64,000 bases of DNA from Pardosa pseudoannulata. Its lineage: Eukaryota; Arthropoda; Arachnida; Araneae; Lycosidae. Position 1 is the stretch's first letter. Every line of letters starts with the position of its first letter. The stretch covers positions 63,677,544-63,741,543 of the forward strand of contig CM063502.1 of the NCBI GenBank assembly GCA_032207245.1. Direction: 5' to 3'. The position numbers and the translations under genes are program-made. Under the pieces are notes generated by a model. It did no database searches and was not told where the DNA came from. It saw nothing but the letters and a program-made list of their open reading frames with translations. Shown here piece after piece: positions 25,740 through 37,495 of the stretch.

Positions 25740-27123
25740 GTTTGCTACAGCCATGGTTTGACGAATCAACAAACCAAGCATATGATTTTTATATCTCCTT
25801 GAAGCAAGGTTAGTCAACAAAGAATGTAATAATAGACTATCCCTGAATTTAATCAACCATTTGCCCTGTACCTCATTTAACTTATGTGCGGATTCTTGAA
25901 CAAACTCAGAATTATAAGATTGAAAAGAATGCTTAAGGAAATGATCTAATGTATGGGGGAAAAGAAGCCATTAGTCTTGTAAAAATCACCATTTAAAGAA
26001 CTTCAGTTATGACTTCCTAAACTTAAACAGCTAATTTCGTCTATCGTTTACTCTGAACAACACATATTAAGGCCAAAAAGAAATAAGCAATTTAGGTGGT
26101 TTAAAAGTAATAGCGCCATTAACTTTGGCCATACAAAGATGAAACATGGAGAAATATATTCCTCAAAAATTTTTAAACCCATGGATACCTATCTCAACTC
26201 CAAACTTCCAGCCAGATAAGATATCTGGTAAAATTCACCTTTGAAATAATTTGTAACTTCATAGTTTGTACTTATGGTAATCATTTGCTTATCAAAACAT
26301 AAATTTAGACTAAAAGAGTTAGCATGTTGGGTGATTTTTAATAACATCTTCATTAATTAAGGTTTTAGGAAGATGAAACTTGGCAAAATGAGTTCCTGGG
26401 AACTTTTCTGAATCTGTAGATACCTAGCTTGTCCCCTAATTTTCAGCCATATTTAAGAATGTTAAGGCCATAGATACACAGAAAAACAAACGTGGGGAGA
26501 TTTTAATATTTGTGTGAATTTTTTTTTTTTGTTTCAATTTATTTAATTTTTCCAGTGGGATATGTGCAATGTTAATAATTAGCATTAATTTTTTTAAAAA
26601 TTTTACTGGAAATATTTTTCTCACTACCTTTTTATGCCTGGGAATAATTTTTTCTTAAACCTATAGTGGATCAATGAATAATTCTTCACATATTTAGTTA
26701 TTTAAAGTTTGATTGGCACCATATTAAAATATTTTAAAAGGGATTCTTATTTGAAAATTTTCAGAGATACTAACTAAAAAATTTAAACAAATATAAAAAA
26801 AAAACAAAAAAAAAAAACAAGTAAGCTATAAAGTATAACTTTGCTACCATATTGTTCTGTTTCTCTTTTTAGATAATTTCTTTTCAATTAAATAAAAGTA
26901 TATTAAAATTTAGAATTTTCGATATTACTAATGAACTAAAAGAATGAAGTTTATGAGTACATTAAGTTACTATTTTTAATAAACTTAATATATGATGTAT
27001 ACCTTTTTAACGCATTTTTGTAAGTTACTTAAAAAATAAACTTTAAATAAATATAATGCAAACTTTTTTATTTTTGCTTCTTTATTAGTTATATGGAACA
27101 GTCATATAACATAACAGCAGGCT
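25740..27123. other. non-coding DNA with an old duplicated segment
   Basis: Two diverged units at about 26130-26230 and 26350-26490 share AAGATGAAAC, a CATGGATACCTA/TGTAGATACCTA core and TTCCAGCC/TTCAGCC. This wording recalls internal parts of arthropod dispersed repeats, but the class is not identifiable. No gene is seen. Confidence 0.4.
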
Positions 27124-27212
27124 TTAACACTAAAACTACCAGACATTTTTTATAAGGTCAAAAATAATGAAAAACAGGGTCATTTGACCCCTTTTGGTAG
27201 ATTTAGTGTTAA
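27124..27212. mobile_element. piggyBac-type MITE
   Basis: TTAA at both ends (27124-27127, 27209-27212), then inverted ends CACTAAAACTACC and, on the other strand, CACTAAATCTACC (12 of 13). Inside is a GGGTCATTTGACCC palindrome. At 89 bp with no coding capacity it is a miniature derivative. Its ends differ from those of the piggyBac remnant at 24285, so another element mobilised it. Confidence 0.9.
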
Positions 27213-29063
27213 TGCATTATGTTAAGCTATGAGTCTACTGAGATACCATATTGGTAGGGGGTTGTAAAATACTATCTTGAACGCAGGTGGTTAACAGTCC
27301 AGAACCAGCCCTGTATATTCAGAGTAATTATAATTTAATTCCTACTTCCAAAATGCTGTAAAAAGAACTTCTGGCCAGAATGATTTTAAATTTAGACTGA
27401 ATATACTAGAAGAAAGGGGAAACAGTATGGCATAAGAAAAAAAAAAGGTTCCAAAGTGTATCAATAGAAGGTATAAGCAGCATAACAAAAGTGGATAATG
27501 TCTATTAGTGACATTATGAAATGAAATTGCTTTAGCATGATTTGCACAGTAAATCAACCTTAATGATTAATGTACATGAGTGTCTTGGTTATTTAACAGA
27601 AAAAAATCTCAGTCAACAGTTGTAGCACTGTTAGTGGAAAGCCCATCTACCACGGCAAGGTCGTACCACATAGGACAGGAAAAATCTACTTCGAAACATT
27701 CACAACACCTGTTAATTATTGTTAAACTTGCAGTAGACTGGTTCAATACCTTGTCTAACATTATCTGCCACAAGTTCAAATTGATAAACAGTATATTCCA
27801 TACTAAACTGAAGTATTTCAGAGGTGATGTTATGAATGTGTTATGCAAACCATGCCTTCAAATTTGCAACTAGGCCACTGTAAACATTTTTAAGATAACC
27901 TTAAAGATAAATTAAAAATAATGCATTATTATCGTTATTCTAATTATTTATATATTAATAACAGTTTAGTAATACTTAAAATATGCAATAAACCAATCTG
28001 ATATTATATTTACTAAAACAAATGATATATGATTAAATGATATAAGTTGTTTATTCAGCCATAGGTTATAAAATTTAACTAGTGGGCCACATGCATCCTG
28101 CAATTTGGTCACCCCAGTTCAAAACAACACATATAGGCTTATAAAGCATTTACTACTCTTAAGCAATTAACTTATTTAAAATATTTGTCTTTATTAATAT
28201 TTCTATTCTGTAATCAAAAGCAAAGGGATATTTTGGTAATATTTTAGTACTGTTAAAAAGTTAGTTTACTTTTTTTATTATTATCTTAAATATCATCTAA
28301 TAACAATGGTAATATTTCATATTCTAACCCAAATTTACTAGTCTTCTATGATGGGATAAATTTGGGAAACACTGCCTAAGGTGGGTCTATAACTGCCATA
28401 TTGGTTTCCTCTCATTCCATGTTAATCTATGGGGAAAATAAAATAAATTACAGTATATACTTTTTCAAATACAAATAAAAATACTTAAGACACATAAATT
28501 AAATAATAAATAAAAAAAGATGTCATTCTAAAGAATTATTTTCTTTTTTAAAATTCTTTAAAGGCAAGAAGGGAATATATTTTCCCCATAAGTTAACATT
28601 GTTATTTTATAACAATTTACTTGTTATCAATATCAATATAGACCTACCTTAGAATAAAAAGAGCTTTCCTGAGCTCATACTTATAACAAGTAAAAGTACA
28701 TTAAAGCTGAGATAAATAACATGCATTCAAATGTTAATGCTTAGTACTCAGAAACTGCATATCACTACTAATTACAGGTATGAAAGAAATTGATTTGCTG
28801 TACATCTTACATCAGTGAAAAAAAATTATGTAATTTATTATAAAGAATTTTACAGGTATATAAATGTATCTACAGATATTTGAAATATAGATCCCAACAG
28901 AATAGTGAAAAAAGAAGGTACCGGTTTCACTCTTGTTGGAGATCATCAGCTGAGTGTAACTGTTGTTTTTTACTAAAAGCAGAATGATTTCAGTAAAATC
29001 AACAGTAACTACAGGACCGGTAAGAACAGGAGTGCCATTAAATGGAACAACATATAATAGAGA
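27213..29063. other. AT-rich DNA, no supported gene
   Basis: Several short frames exist; the most protein-like (minus strand, about 28890-29060) has no splice signals or known domain and was not accepted. Confidence 0.45.
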
Positions 29064-29215
29064 TGGTTGGTTCGGAGTGCTACAGTCTATTTTTAAGCTA
29101 CACAATGGCTAATGAGACCTACTGCTAACAGCCAATTCCAAACAGTTATGAACATCTATACCATCAGATGGATTGAAACCCATGACCTCTAGTTCTGAAG
29201 AGCAGCACACTACTG
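29064..29215 (-). repeat. tRNA-derived SINE, diverged
   Basis: The tail GGAGTGCTACAGTCTATTTT, the middle AATGGCTAATGAGACC and the box B complement GGATTGAAACCC identify the main SINE family. More mutations than in the 25521 copy; no clear target duplication. Confidence 0.8.
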
Positions 29216-29370
29216 ATTTGAAGATCATTCAGTGCATATAGTAAAGATGGAAAGAATAAAAGACTTTAATGCATAATACTCAGTTTCTGGTATCTCTCAA
29301 TAGAATATAAAAAAATGTCTCATTGCTTATATGTTGACTAGCAAAGGTTTAAATATCATTGTTCTCATAA

Positions 29371-29478
29371 ATAAATATATACATAAATACATATATATAT
29401 TTATATATATTTATATATATTTACATAAATTTATATATATATATATATATTTATATATATTTATATATATTTACATAA

Positions 29479-29547
<69 letters not shown>
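29371..29547. repeat. compound (TATATTTA)n/(TA)n microsatellite
   Basis: Starts with TATATATTTA-type repeats with ACATAAAT interruptions duplicated twice, and ends in pure alternating TA. Confidence 0.95.
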
Positions 29548-29553
<6 letters not shown>

Positions 29554-30110
29554 CATATGGGGTGAAACTTAATATCTAGATTCAACTTGTATGATATGTA
29601 TAATTCTGAAATAATTATCAGAAGAGGCTAAAACAGCAAGTTTCAAAATTGATGGAAATCTTTATAAACAATCTGAGTCAGCTTCCCGTCATTAGATGAT
29701 TAAAATTTATAAAAATGGTACCCATAATTATAGCGTTTATTATGTCATAAAATTGCTTAATCAAATACACTTATTATTTGATAGAAACACTTATTTACCT
29801 TTAATTTTATACCACTACAAAAATGTTTTCTTACACAGGAACACAATATTTGCAACAAATGGGCATTATTTTCAAATCATACTACGAGCTATAAGTCTTA
29901 CAAACTTTTAAAATGTAAAATAAAATATTAGAAAAAGTGTATTTATCACATTTCAACCCACTAACGTCTGCTCAGCCATCGTTAGGCGTTGGATTCAACC
30001 TCGTGTTTTAAACAAAACAATTTCCCCGCCCCAACGCTTAACTTCAAACTTGCTTGTTGCGGAAGCGGGGAAGGAGGGGGAATGTCTACATGCTGAACAG
30101 TAACGGACTG
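29548..30110. other. AT-rich DNA turning GC-richer
   Basis: No gene. From about 29960 base composition shifts, with C- and G-rich stretches (CCCCGCCCC at 30025, AAGGAGGGGGAATG at 30070). TTAGGCGTTGGAT at 29992 recurs at 32661. Confidence 0.4.
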
Positions 30111-31227
30111 TAATGGGCATGCGTTGATGTTGTGGCAACCTTTCGACTAGACCTTAAATAGCCTAAAAGATTGTCGCGGCCCTGAACAGCCAATGAAATT
30201 GAAGCTTGTATGTCCTCAACCAGCCAATCAGGAGCACCCTTTCAAGTCAAATTTTATCTCGATTGTAAACCATTCGACATCCGAAAATCGAGAATCATTT
30301 GTTTTGAAGTAATCTTTGTCCTGTATTACCGTGGCGGCATGTTTAATTAAAATTATGAAAAGGGGCTCTTTTCAGGATCATTTCGTGACACATTTCAGCA
30401 TATTTCTCTAAGCTTGTGTTCAGTAAGTTCTAAATACGAAAAAATGAAAGTTTTCACCGGGACTACTTAAGAATTGGGTACCCCCTGCTATTTTTGGCGA
30501 TTTTTTAATGGCGCCAATCGCGCCAACTCCTTCGCGCGGAGTTACCGGAAGGCTGACGTTTTGTACGGGAGCGGATTTTCGGCGTGACTAAATTAACTGA
30601 CTTATTTTATTGTGAAATAATATACTAATTTTGCAATTAATGGCAAAAATGTTGAAAATTGCGTAAAATGATATTTATATTAATACAAATTTTGTTTATT
30701 CATGTTATTTTTTTAATATTAATTGGTTGTTAATTTTAAACCATTAAAAATTTGTTTTTAATATTCTTAAAATATTTCCTGATTTTAAGCACACAAAACA
30801 ATTAAAAATAGATAAATTAGAAATAAAAAAAAAAAACATACGCAAAGATTTTTTTTAATTTTCAAACAATATTAAAAGGTTAGTACTTTTTAATTTTTTA
30901 AATAAATTTTTGATTTATCAAAAGTTTTTTAACCAAGGGGGGCTCTGCCCCCCCCCTTGACCCCCGTAAATGTTATTAATATAAAAATTTATTAAAAATG
31001 TAATAAATTAATTTTTTGTTATTTTTTTTAATATTGTTAAAATATTTCCTTATTTTAAACACACAAAATAATTAAAAATCTCATTTTAAAAGATAAACCA
31101 GAAATAAAAAATAAATAAAACATCCGCAGAGATTTACTTTTAATTTTCAAAGAACATTAAAAGGTTAGTACTTTCTAATTTTTTAAATAAATTTTTGAGT
31201 TATCAAAAACTTTTTTAACCAAGGGGG
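30111..31227. repeat. 1.1-kb tandem duplication, first copy
   Basis: Starts TAATGGGCATGCGTTGATG and ends AACCAAGGGGG; the identical start follows at 31228. Copies are nearly identical over the GC-rich part, so the duplication is fairly recent. Each copy contains promoter-like motifs, a GGCGCCAATCGCGCC stretch, the inverted repeat AACTCCTTCGCGCGGAGTT, and two diverged sub-units of about 255 bp ending in the CAAGGGGGGCTCTG/CCCCCCTTG hairpin. Confidence 0.9.
30152..30228 (-). promoter_or_regulatory. CCAAT/TATA promoter-like cassette, copy a
   Basis: On the minus strand two ATTGGCTG boxes (30224-30228 and 30190-30194) are followed about 30 nt downstream by TATTTAAGG (30152-30160). The arrangement fits an RNA polymerase II core promoter. 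It recurs at 31269-31403 and on the plus strand at 40842-40919. No gene follows here that I can recognise. Confidence 0.45.
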
Positions 31228-32412
31228 TAATGGGCATGCGTTGATGTTGTGGCAACCTTTCGACTAGACCTTAAATAACCTAAAAGATTGTCGCGGCCCT
31301 GAACAGCCAATGAACTTTCGACTAGACCTTAAATAGCCTAAAAGATTGTCGCGGCCCTGAACAGCCAATGAAATTGAAGCTTGTATGTCCTCAACCAGCC
31401 AATCAGGAGCACCCTTTCAAGTCAAATTTTATCTCGGTTGTAAACCATTCGACATCCGAAAATCGAGAATAATTTGTTTTGAAGTAAGCTTTGTCCTGTA
31501 TATCTGTGGGGGCATGTTTAATTAAAATTATGAAAAGGGGCTCTTTTCAGGATCATTTCGTGACACATCTCAGCATATTTCTCTAAGCTTGTGTTCAGTA
31601 AGTTCTAAATACGAAAAAATGAAAGTTTTCACCGGGACTACTTAAGAATTGGGTACCCCCTGCTATTTTTGGCGATTTTTTTAATGGCGCCAATCGCGCC
31701 AACTCCTTCGCGCGGAGTTACCGGAAGGCTGACGTTTTGAACGGCAGCGGATTTTCGGCGTGACTAAATTAACTGACTTATTTTATTGTGAAATAATATA
31801 CTAATTTTGCAATTAATGGCAAAAATGTTGAAAATTGCGTAAAATGATATTTATATTAATACAAATTTTGTTTATTCATGTTATTTTTTTAATATTAATT
31901 GGTTGTTAATTTTAAACCATTAAAAATTGATTATTTTTGTTTTTTAATATTCTTAAAATATTTCCTGATTTTAAGCACACAAAACAATTAAAAATAGATA
32001 AATTAGAAATAAAAAAATAAAACATACGCAAAGATTTTTTTTTAATTTTCAAACAATATTAAAAGGTTAGTACTTTTTAATTTTTTAAATAAATTTTTGA
32101 TTTATCAAAAGTTTTTTAACCAAGGGGGGCTCTGCCCCCCCTTGACCCCCGTAAATGTTATTAATATAAAAATTTATTAAAAATGTAATAAATTAATTTT
32201 TTGTTATTTTTTTTAATATTGTTAAAATATTTCCTTATTTTAAACACACAAAATAATTAAAAATCTCATTTTAAAAGATAAACCAGAAATAAAAAATAAA
32301 TAAAACATCCGCAGAGATTTACTTTTAATTTTCAAAGAACATTAAAAGGTTAGTACTTTCTAATTTTTTAAATAAATTTTTGAGTTATCAAAAACTTTTT
32401 TAACCAAGGGGG
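31228..32412. repeat. 1.1-kb tandem duplication, second copy
   Basis: Matches 30111-31227 throughout, with two differences in size: a 58-bp internal direct duplication (31257-31314 and 31315-31372) and about 10 extra bases near 31930. The second copy runs on into the unduplicated flank (GGGCTCTGCCCCACTTGACC), showing where the original right edge was. Confidence 0.9.
31269..31403 (-). promoter_or_regulatory. CCAAT/TATA promoter-like cassette, copy b, with duplicated TATA part
   Basis: Same motifs as copy a, but the 58-bp duplication gives two TATA-like boxes (31269-31277 mutated to TTATTTAAGG context, 31327-31335) and three CCAAT boxes (31307-31311, 31365-31369, 31399-31403). Confidence 0.4.
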
Positions 32413-32657
32413 GCTCTGCCCCACTTGACCTCCCTCCAATGTTATTACAAATAGTATAAAAATTTATTAAAAATGTAATATTTTTTATATACATATGAAA
32501 AATAAAATAAATATACACTAACTGCATCTAAAAAAATATTGCTTAAATCCGCAACCGTTCAAAAAACACATAAAAACCTTCCTTCATTCCACACGAAAGA
32601 GTTTACAATTAAAATAACATGAAATATCGCTTGAAATTAAAAAACATAAGCACTTAC

Positions 32658-32683
32658 TTTTTAGGCGTTGGATGCACTTCCAT
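32658..32683 (-). CDS. candidate first coding exon (very short, uncertain)
   Basis: On the minus strand ATG begins a nine-codon frame (MEVHPTPK plus two bases) that meets GTAAGT at 32657-32652. Upstream on this strand are two exact direct repeats CCAATAGAAATTAGGYGCAT (32879-32899 and 32910-32930), which place ATTGG boxes about 200 nt before the ATG. A related sequence (AATCCAACGCCTAA) lies at 29992 on the same strand but lacks the donor. The evidence is only positional; downstream exons are not identified, and the whole may be a repeat fragment. Confidence 0.2.
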
Positions 32684-33094
32684 CGGGGCGATCTTTACGT
32701 TAGACCAGATTCATATCATTCTTACACACCGAACATTCATATTTATTATTGATCAGTCCCTCATTCACACACACAAAAACCAAACAGAAGTGCATCAAAC
32801 AATATCCTCAGGCGAAAATGGCAGAAAACGAGTATAACCAGTTTGAATATTGAGTTAAAAGTGCCGTTAACCACTAAACCAATAGAAATTAGGTGCATTT
32901 AAAAAAGAACCAATAGAAATTAGGCGCATTGAAACGTAAAGAAAGGGTTACATAAAAAGAGCGGGCTCTAAAATGTACATAAGCGAAAAAATATCACGGC
33001 GAGGAGAGGATAAAACAGTCTGGATTACCAGATTTGGCGCTTATCAGGGGGTACACAATTCTTAAGTCAACCCGCAAAAGCTTTCAAAAGCAAA

Positions 33095-35159
33095 TGAGAA
33101 ATAATGTGATTATATGAGTAAATACATACTTATAATTATCTTGGTTTTATGAAGCAGTTATTTGATAAACAAAGGATTTTATAGTAAATCTTGCTTTCTT
33201 TCTTTAACTCTAGAATACTATCCTAGTGTTGTAGAACGTTTTTACTATTACATCTGCAAGGTAACTTTTTAAAGACTTATTTTAGGGCAATGAAAGGTAA
33301 GTAATATACGCTTTCCTTTCGAAAAATTATTTATTGCACATTCAAGTTATTTTCAGCTTTTAAGTTTATTTTGATTATTAAATGTTTCGCCACGTAATGA
33401 TTGCGTTTAAAGAATAAGTAGTACATACTTAGACTAATAAGACATTTTCCTTGATTAATTTTAAATTTATTATTTTACCCCATTACTTTATGCATTGTTA
33501 ATCATACAGATGCAATCACTACCCGAGAATTTCATGTGTCTACAATAGAATCTTCAATATCATATCAGCAAATTGGATAGAGTAATGAATATCTTTAAAA
33601 AAATTTCTTGTGTGGTATATCTTAAATGATTGGAGGTACTCTAGGATTAAGAAAAGTGTCACGTTAAGTGGAAAGTTGATTTAATTAACATACATTATAT
33701 CTGATGATTATTAAAATTTAGTAATCCTTATATTAAGAGATACAATAGTGTGCAAAACAGTTAGCATTTTAAATTTGTATTAAAGCTGATTGCTTCTCCA
33801 TCCCTACAGGAAATAAAAGTCAAAATTCAAGTGTAATCAATATGGCATTTTGTACTCCTAAAATAACTTTTTACTGTATGGGATGCTAAATTTTAAAATA
33901 GTTCTGATTTATACAGTATGCATATTGTTATTCTTTACTTTCTTAATTGTATATATATGAATCATATCAGCAAAAATTCATTGGAGATGAATTGTATCTT
34001 GCATTTGTCGCATTCCTTAAGCTACATGTGCTCCCCGAAAAAGTAGAAATTGCAGGGCAGTGTATAAAGGTGTAGTCACTGCAGATATTTTACTTAATAT
34101 TTTTGAAAGGGCATGCTTTTCAAAATATTTAACGTGTACAACATCACAAGATATTAGAAAAATATCATTAAGTTATGGAATTTGTGGTAAAATTAACCGT
34201 AGTAAAAATGTCATCTGTAGATGGTCAGAGAAGTCTGCAGTAACCTCATACCATAAGATATTTTTGTTTTAGTTTTAATTTTTCTTTGTATTTAAATGTA
34301 TTTGAAAAAAATACTTGTTTATATACATGTTTATGTTCCGTCTTTATATTGGTTCATAGAAATAGTATATATTCAGCTATTGATTACCTTGTTAAAAATT
34401 GCTATGATTTTGAATTTTCAAATGGTTTTAATTTATATGTCGCATAAAAAATACCAATTTTAATGACTATTAATAGCTATTCTATTATTTTTTTTAATGA
34501 TGACTAATAACAATTTATCTGCAAATGAATTGTATACATTACTGAAAATATTTTGACTCTTTGCTAGTTGGATATTCACCTTATGGTCAGGATAAAATTA
34601 ATTTCCTCTTCATGGTGATATGCCTTGCTGGCTACTGTTTTTTTCCCATTAACTCTCTGTATATGACATACCAATGATACAATCAATCTAATAAGTATGC
34701 ATATCTGATTAGCTCAAATATAATAGCAAATAATAAATTGAGTAATTTAGAAAATTGCAATGAAAATTTAATTTTTTACAATATTTTCCCAAGTACCAAA
34801 CAAATTTTTTGTGTTTTAAATTAAGGTTGATAAACTCATTAATGTACATAGTTAAAACACCAGGTTATGAAACAATTTGAAGCACTGCAGTCCAGTTTAC
34901 GCATAAGCAAATTTTGTTGCAAGTGCTAGCCAGAATGGTAGCAATCCATCATTCTCTGAGTAGAAAATAAACTGAACACTCCTTTACCATTTCATTTTAT
35001 TATAAAAATAAAAAATTGCTTCCCTGATATAATTCTTATGTCAAATTTAGACTGGAAAATTTTCTCTGGTAATCATGCTTTAGAAATTAGTCATTCCTAA
35101 AGTTTGGGAGTCATATTTCACTTCGCCAACTTACTCTCTTAAAAAAATTTTAGTACACA
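33095..35159. other. AT-rich DNA, no supported gene
   Basis: Short frames only (for example a 70-codon frame at 34060 without motif). No element ends recognised. Confidence 0.45.
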
Positions 35160-35272
35160 AGGTCAGACAGGCCTTACTGCTTGAAGAAATTTCAAAGGGC
35201 TATAAACATCCTTTGACATCAAGTGAATTTGTACTAAAAGGCAGCACACTATCTATTCAACCATAAACTAAC
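35160..35272 (-). repeat. strongly decayed SINE
   Basis: GGCTATAAACATCC, a TTTGACATCAAGTGAATTTG stretch in the place of the tRNA box B, and AGCACACTATC follow the order of the main SINE family read in complement. Confidence 0.5.
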
Positions 35273-35639
35273 AATGAAAATGTAGAATTTCTTTTGATAT
35301 TCATATTTACTATTCTTATTTTTAAAAAATGAATGGTATGAACTGGTAAAAATTTTAAGGTTTTTCAAATGTATTCAAAAATTATATTTGAGGATATGTA
35401 AAAGAAAAAATAAACCTAATTATTTTTAGAGAATCTGAAACAAAATGTATAGTATAATATGGCAAAAATTTTAGATGATAGTAACTTGTTGTTGAATTAT
35501 TTATGTATCAAATTGACTAAATATTACAAAAAGGATCTGCTGGACATAGCAGAGTCGAAGTTTTCAGAGTTTTCTTAGATTATTTGTAAAACAAAAATTA
35601 CAGAGTATATGAAGAATGGTATAAAACAAGTAAAATCTG

Positions 35640-36193
35640 TGTAAACGCCTCGCACTTCCACGGCTGCACTTTCTGAAATCTGCACGCCACGTTCTATACC
35701 TGCCCACCTATTTTTACTGGAGCAGGTATCTTGGGTTCGCTTAAAGCCTATGTGGCCGACAATTAATCACAGCAAAGACAAAACTCTTGACTAAATATTT
35801 ATTAAGAAGATTTAAAAAAAAAAAACATAAGTACACTTCAATTCATACTCGAACAGGGCTCAAAATAAGACCGAGGACAAAAACAAATAGTGCCGAGCGG
35901 AAACACCTCTCTCGGTCTCAGCCCCTTTCAGAAGAATGTCCGTTCCCCGTCGCTACGACCGGGCATCTCCTTTTCACTCCTCTTCGTGAGGGACGGGGGG
36001 GAATCTCCCCCTCGGTCAAGTTTTCGCCTCCACGGGAAAATGTTTTTCCCCGCAGCTGGCGCGGGCGTGATCGCATTTCTCGCCCCCTTCCTGTAGAACT
36101 TGCCCACCCCCTCTCGGGGTGTCCATCTTCGGCCGCCGAAAAAAAACCAGGGGCCCATGTAACACCAACTCGAATCTTGAGTCTAGTATTACA
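35640..36193 (-). repeat. 3' LTR
   Basis: 554 bp, TGTAA...TTACA. About 20 differences from the other LTR (for example in the CTTCGTGAGGGACG stretch), which suggests an insertion of moderate age. Open frames across it are chance. Confidence 0.9.
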
Positions 36194-36203
36194 CGCCCCT
36201 TCT
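36194..36203 (-). other. polypurine tract
   Basis: AGAAGGGGCG directly upstream of the 3' LTR on the element's strand, the expected site for plus-strand DNA priming. Confidence 0.75.
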
Positions 36204-36559
36204 ACACGATTGAATTTGCCTGTCAAACAGGCTAAATCAATCCACATTTTAACGACGACTCAAGACGCACAAACCTCCTCATTCCCCTTTTTCCCCGTAG
36301 TTGTGAGGTGCAAGGAAAACAAGACTATAAAAATACCTCCAATTCTCACTATTTACAGGCAAAAAAATAATCTATGCTATAAAAATTCACTTCACTAAGA
36401 AACAAAAATTACTCAACAGAAAAAAATCAAACTTCTACAAAAGAAAATATAAACTGCAATAAAACATACACATAAAACTTATTTCCTATACAAAAAACAT
36501 ACACATATACTTATTCTCTACACGAAAAAAAAATACTGAAAGGTAAATTAACAATGCAA

Positions 36560-37495
36560 TCAATTATATCTCTGCTTCACACGAGAGATGCAAAAGACAT
36601 CCGAGGCTAGTAGACTATTTCCGACGTCAGTTTTAGGCGAATATGGTCCGTTGCCTTCTATGTTTTTCAACCCAAAATCCATTTTTGAATTTTGACATCG
36701 AGAACAAAATGTCCTATGTCTCCCCTTCAATGGTGGCCCATTTTCCAATTTTCGGGATCCGAAACCCATTGGTTTGAAATTCCCCTGTTTGTCTTTCTGC
36801 TCAAGGCATCCCCCAAACGAAGTCACAGATCTCACTTCCTTTTTATTTTTAGGCCGATTTAAATTTCCAATACCCTTTGCTTTCTCTTCCCCCGGACCTT
36901 GTCTTCCCCATCCAACTTTATGACCTAGGTGGTCAATTTGTTTAGCAGCATTTTTGCCGCCCCGTTTCTGGAATTCTCTTTTCTCCGCTGACTTAAAAAC
37001 ACCTGTGTGGCCCAAATCTTTGCTTGCCCTTACTCTATCCATTATTACATTAGTGTTCTTTTCCTGTGTTTGATTTACATTTAAGTTCACACTCCCCGTT
37101 AATTGTTTCATAATATCGGGTGGGATTAACACGTCATAATCTAAATTCTCAGCCACCCCGCATACTACCTCCTTCGGAAAAAACAACGACTTATCCCCCT
37201 CATTAAGAGACAATTTGGCTCTGACCAGCGGACATTTCACTGGTGGTCCAAAAATTCCTTTCAGGCATATACTAGGCAAGTTCTTAAAATTAAGTTTCCC
37301 CAATATATCCCCTCTTACCACCGTTATTTCGCTCCCAGAGTCTAACAATGCTCTAACCGGGTTCCCATTTATTTTAACGTTTACGTATTGTAATTTCCCC
37401 CACGTTATCACATCATTCTCAGGGAAAGAGCGAACACTCGCGATGACAACTCTCTCTTGAGTTTTCTCCACATCAACCGGGCTTTCCCTCCCATT
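36560..37495 (-). pseudogene. retroviral-type aspartic protease with collapsed RT/RNase H remnant
   Basis: The frame carries an aspartic protease: VKINGNPVRALLDSGSEITV with DSG at about 37342-37334, then the flap and hydrophobic strand regions. About 130 residues later come scraps of pol: DHLGHKVGW and NRPKNKKEVRS (RT thumb, normally K-x-x-F-L-G-H and K-E-V-R-S-F-L-G), directly followed by KDKQGNFKPMGFGSRKLENG (an RNase H piece). The RT palm with its Y-x-D-D box is missing, so a large internal deletion joined the thumb to upstream spacer. The frame is open upstream of 37495 only as an out-of-frame overlap with gag; a 16-bp tandem duplication at 37480-37511 separates the two frames. Confidence 0.8.

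Noticed and set aside
28890..29060. Protein-like minus-strand stretch (YVVPFNGTPVLTGPVVTVDF)
   Set aside because: No splice acceptor next to it, no known domain, and it runs into a SINE. It may be an exon remnant, but the evidence is too weak.
30363..30374. Histone-type 3' stem-loop (GGCTCTTTTCAG)
   Set aside because: The second stem half reads GGATC in place of AGAGCC, so no proper stem forms, and the orientation does not fit the minus-strand promoter-like motifs. Kept only as a hint in the findings.
34060..34272. 70-codon frame in otherwise featureless DNA
   Set aside because: No motif, no splice signals, and length expected by chance.
35787..36398. 203-codon plus-strand frame in the LTR
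   Set aside because: It lies across the 3' LTR and its border on the antisense strand of the element; the frame is not kept in the other LTR (39465-39828).
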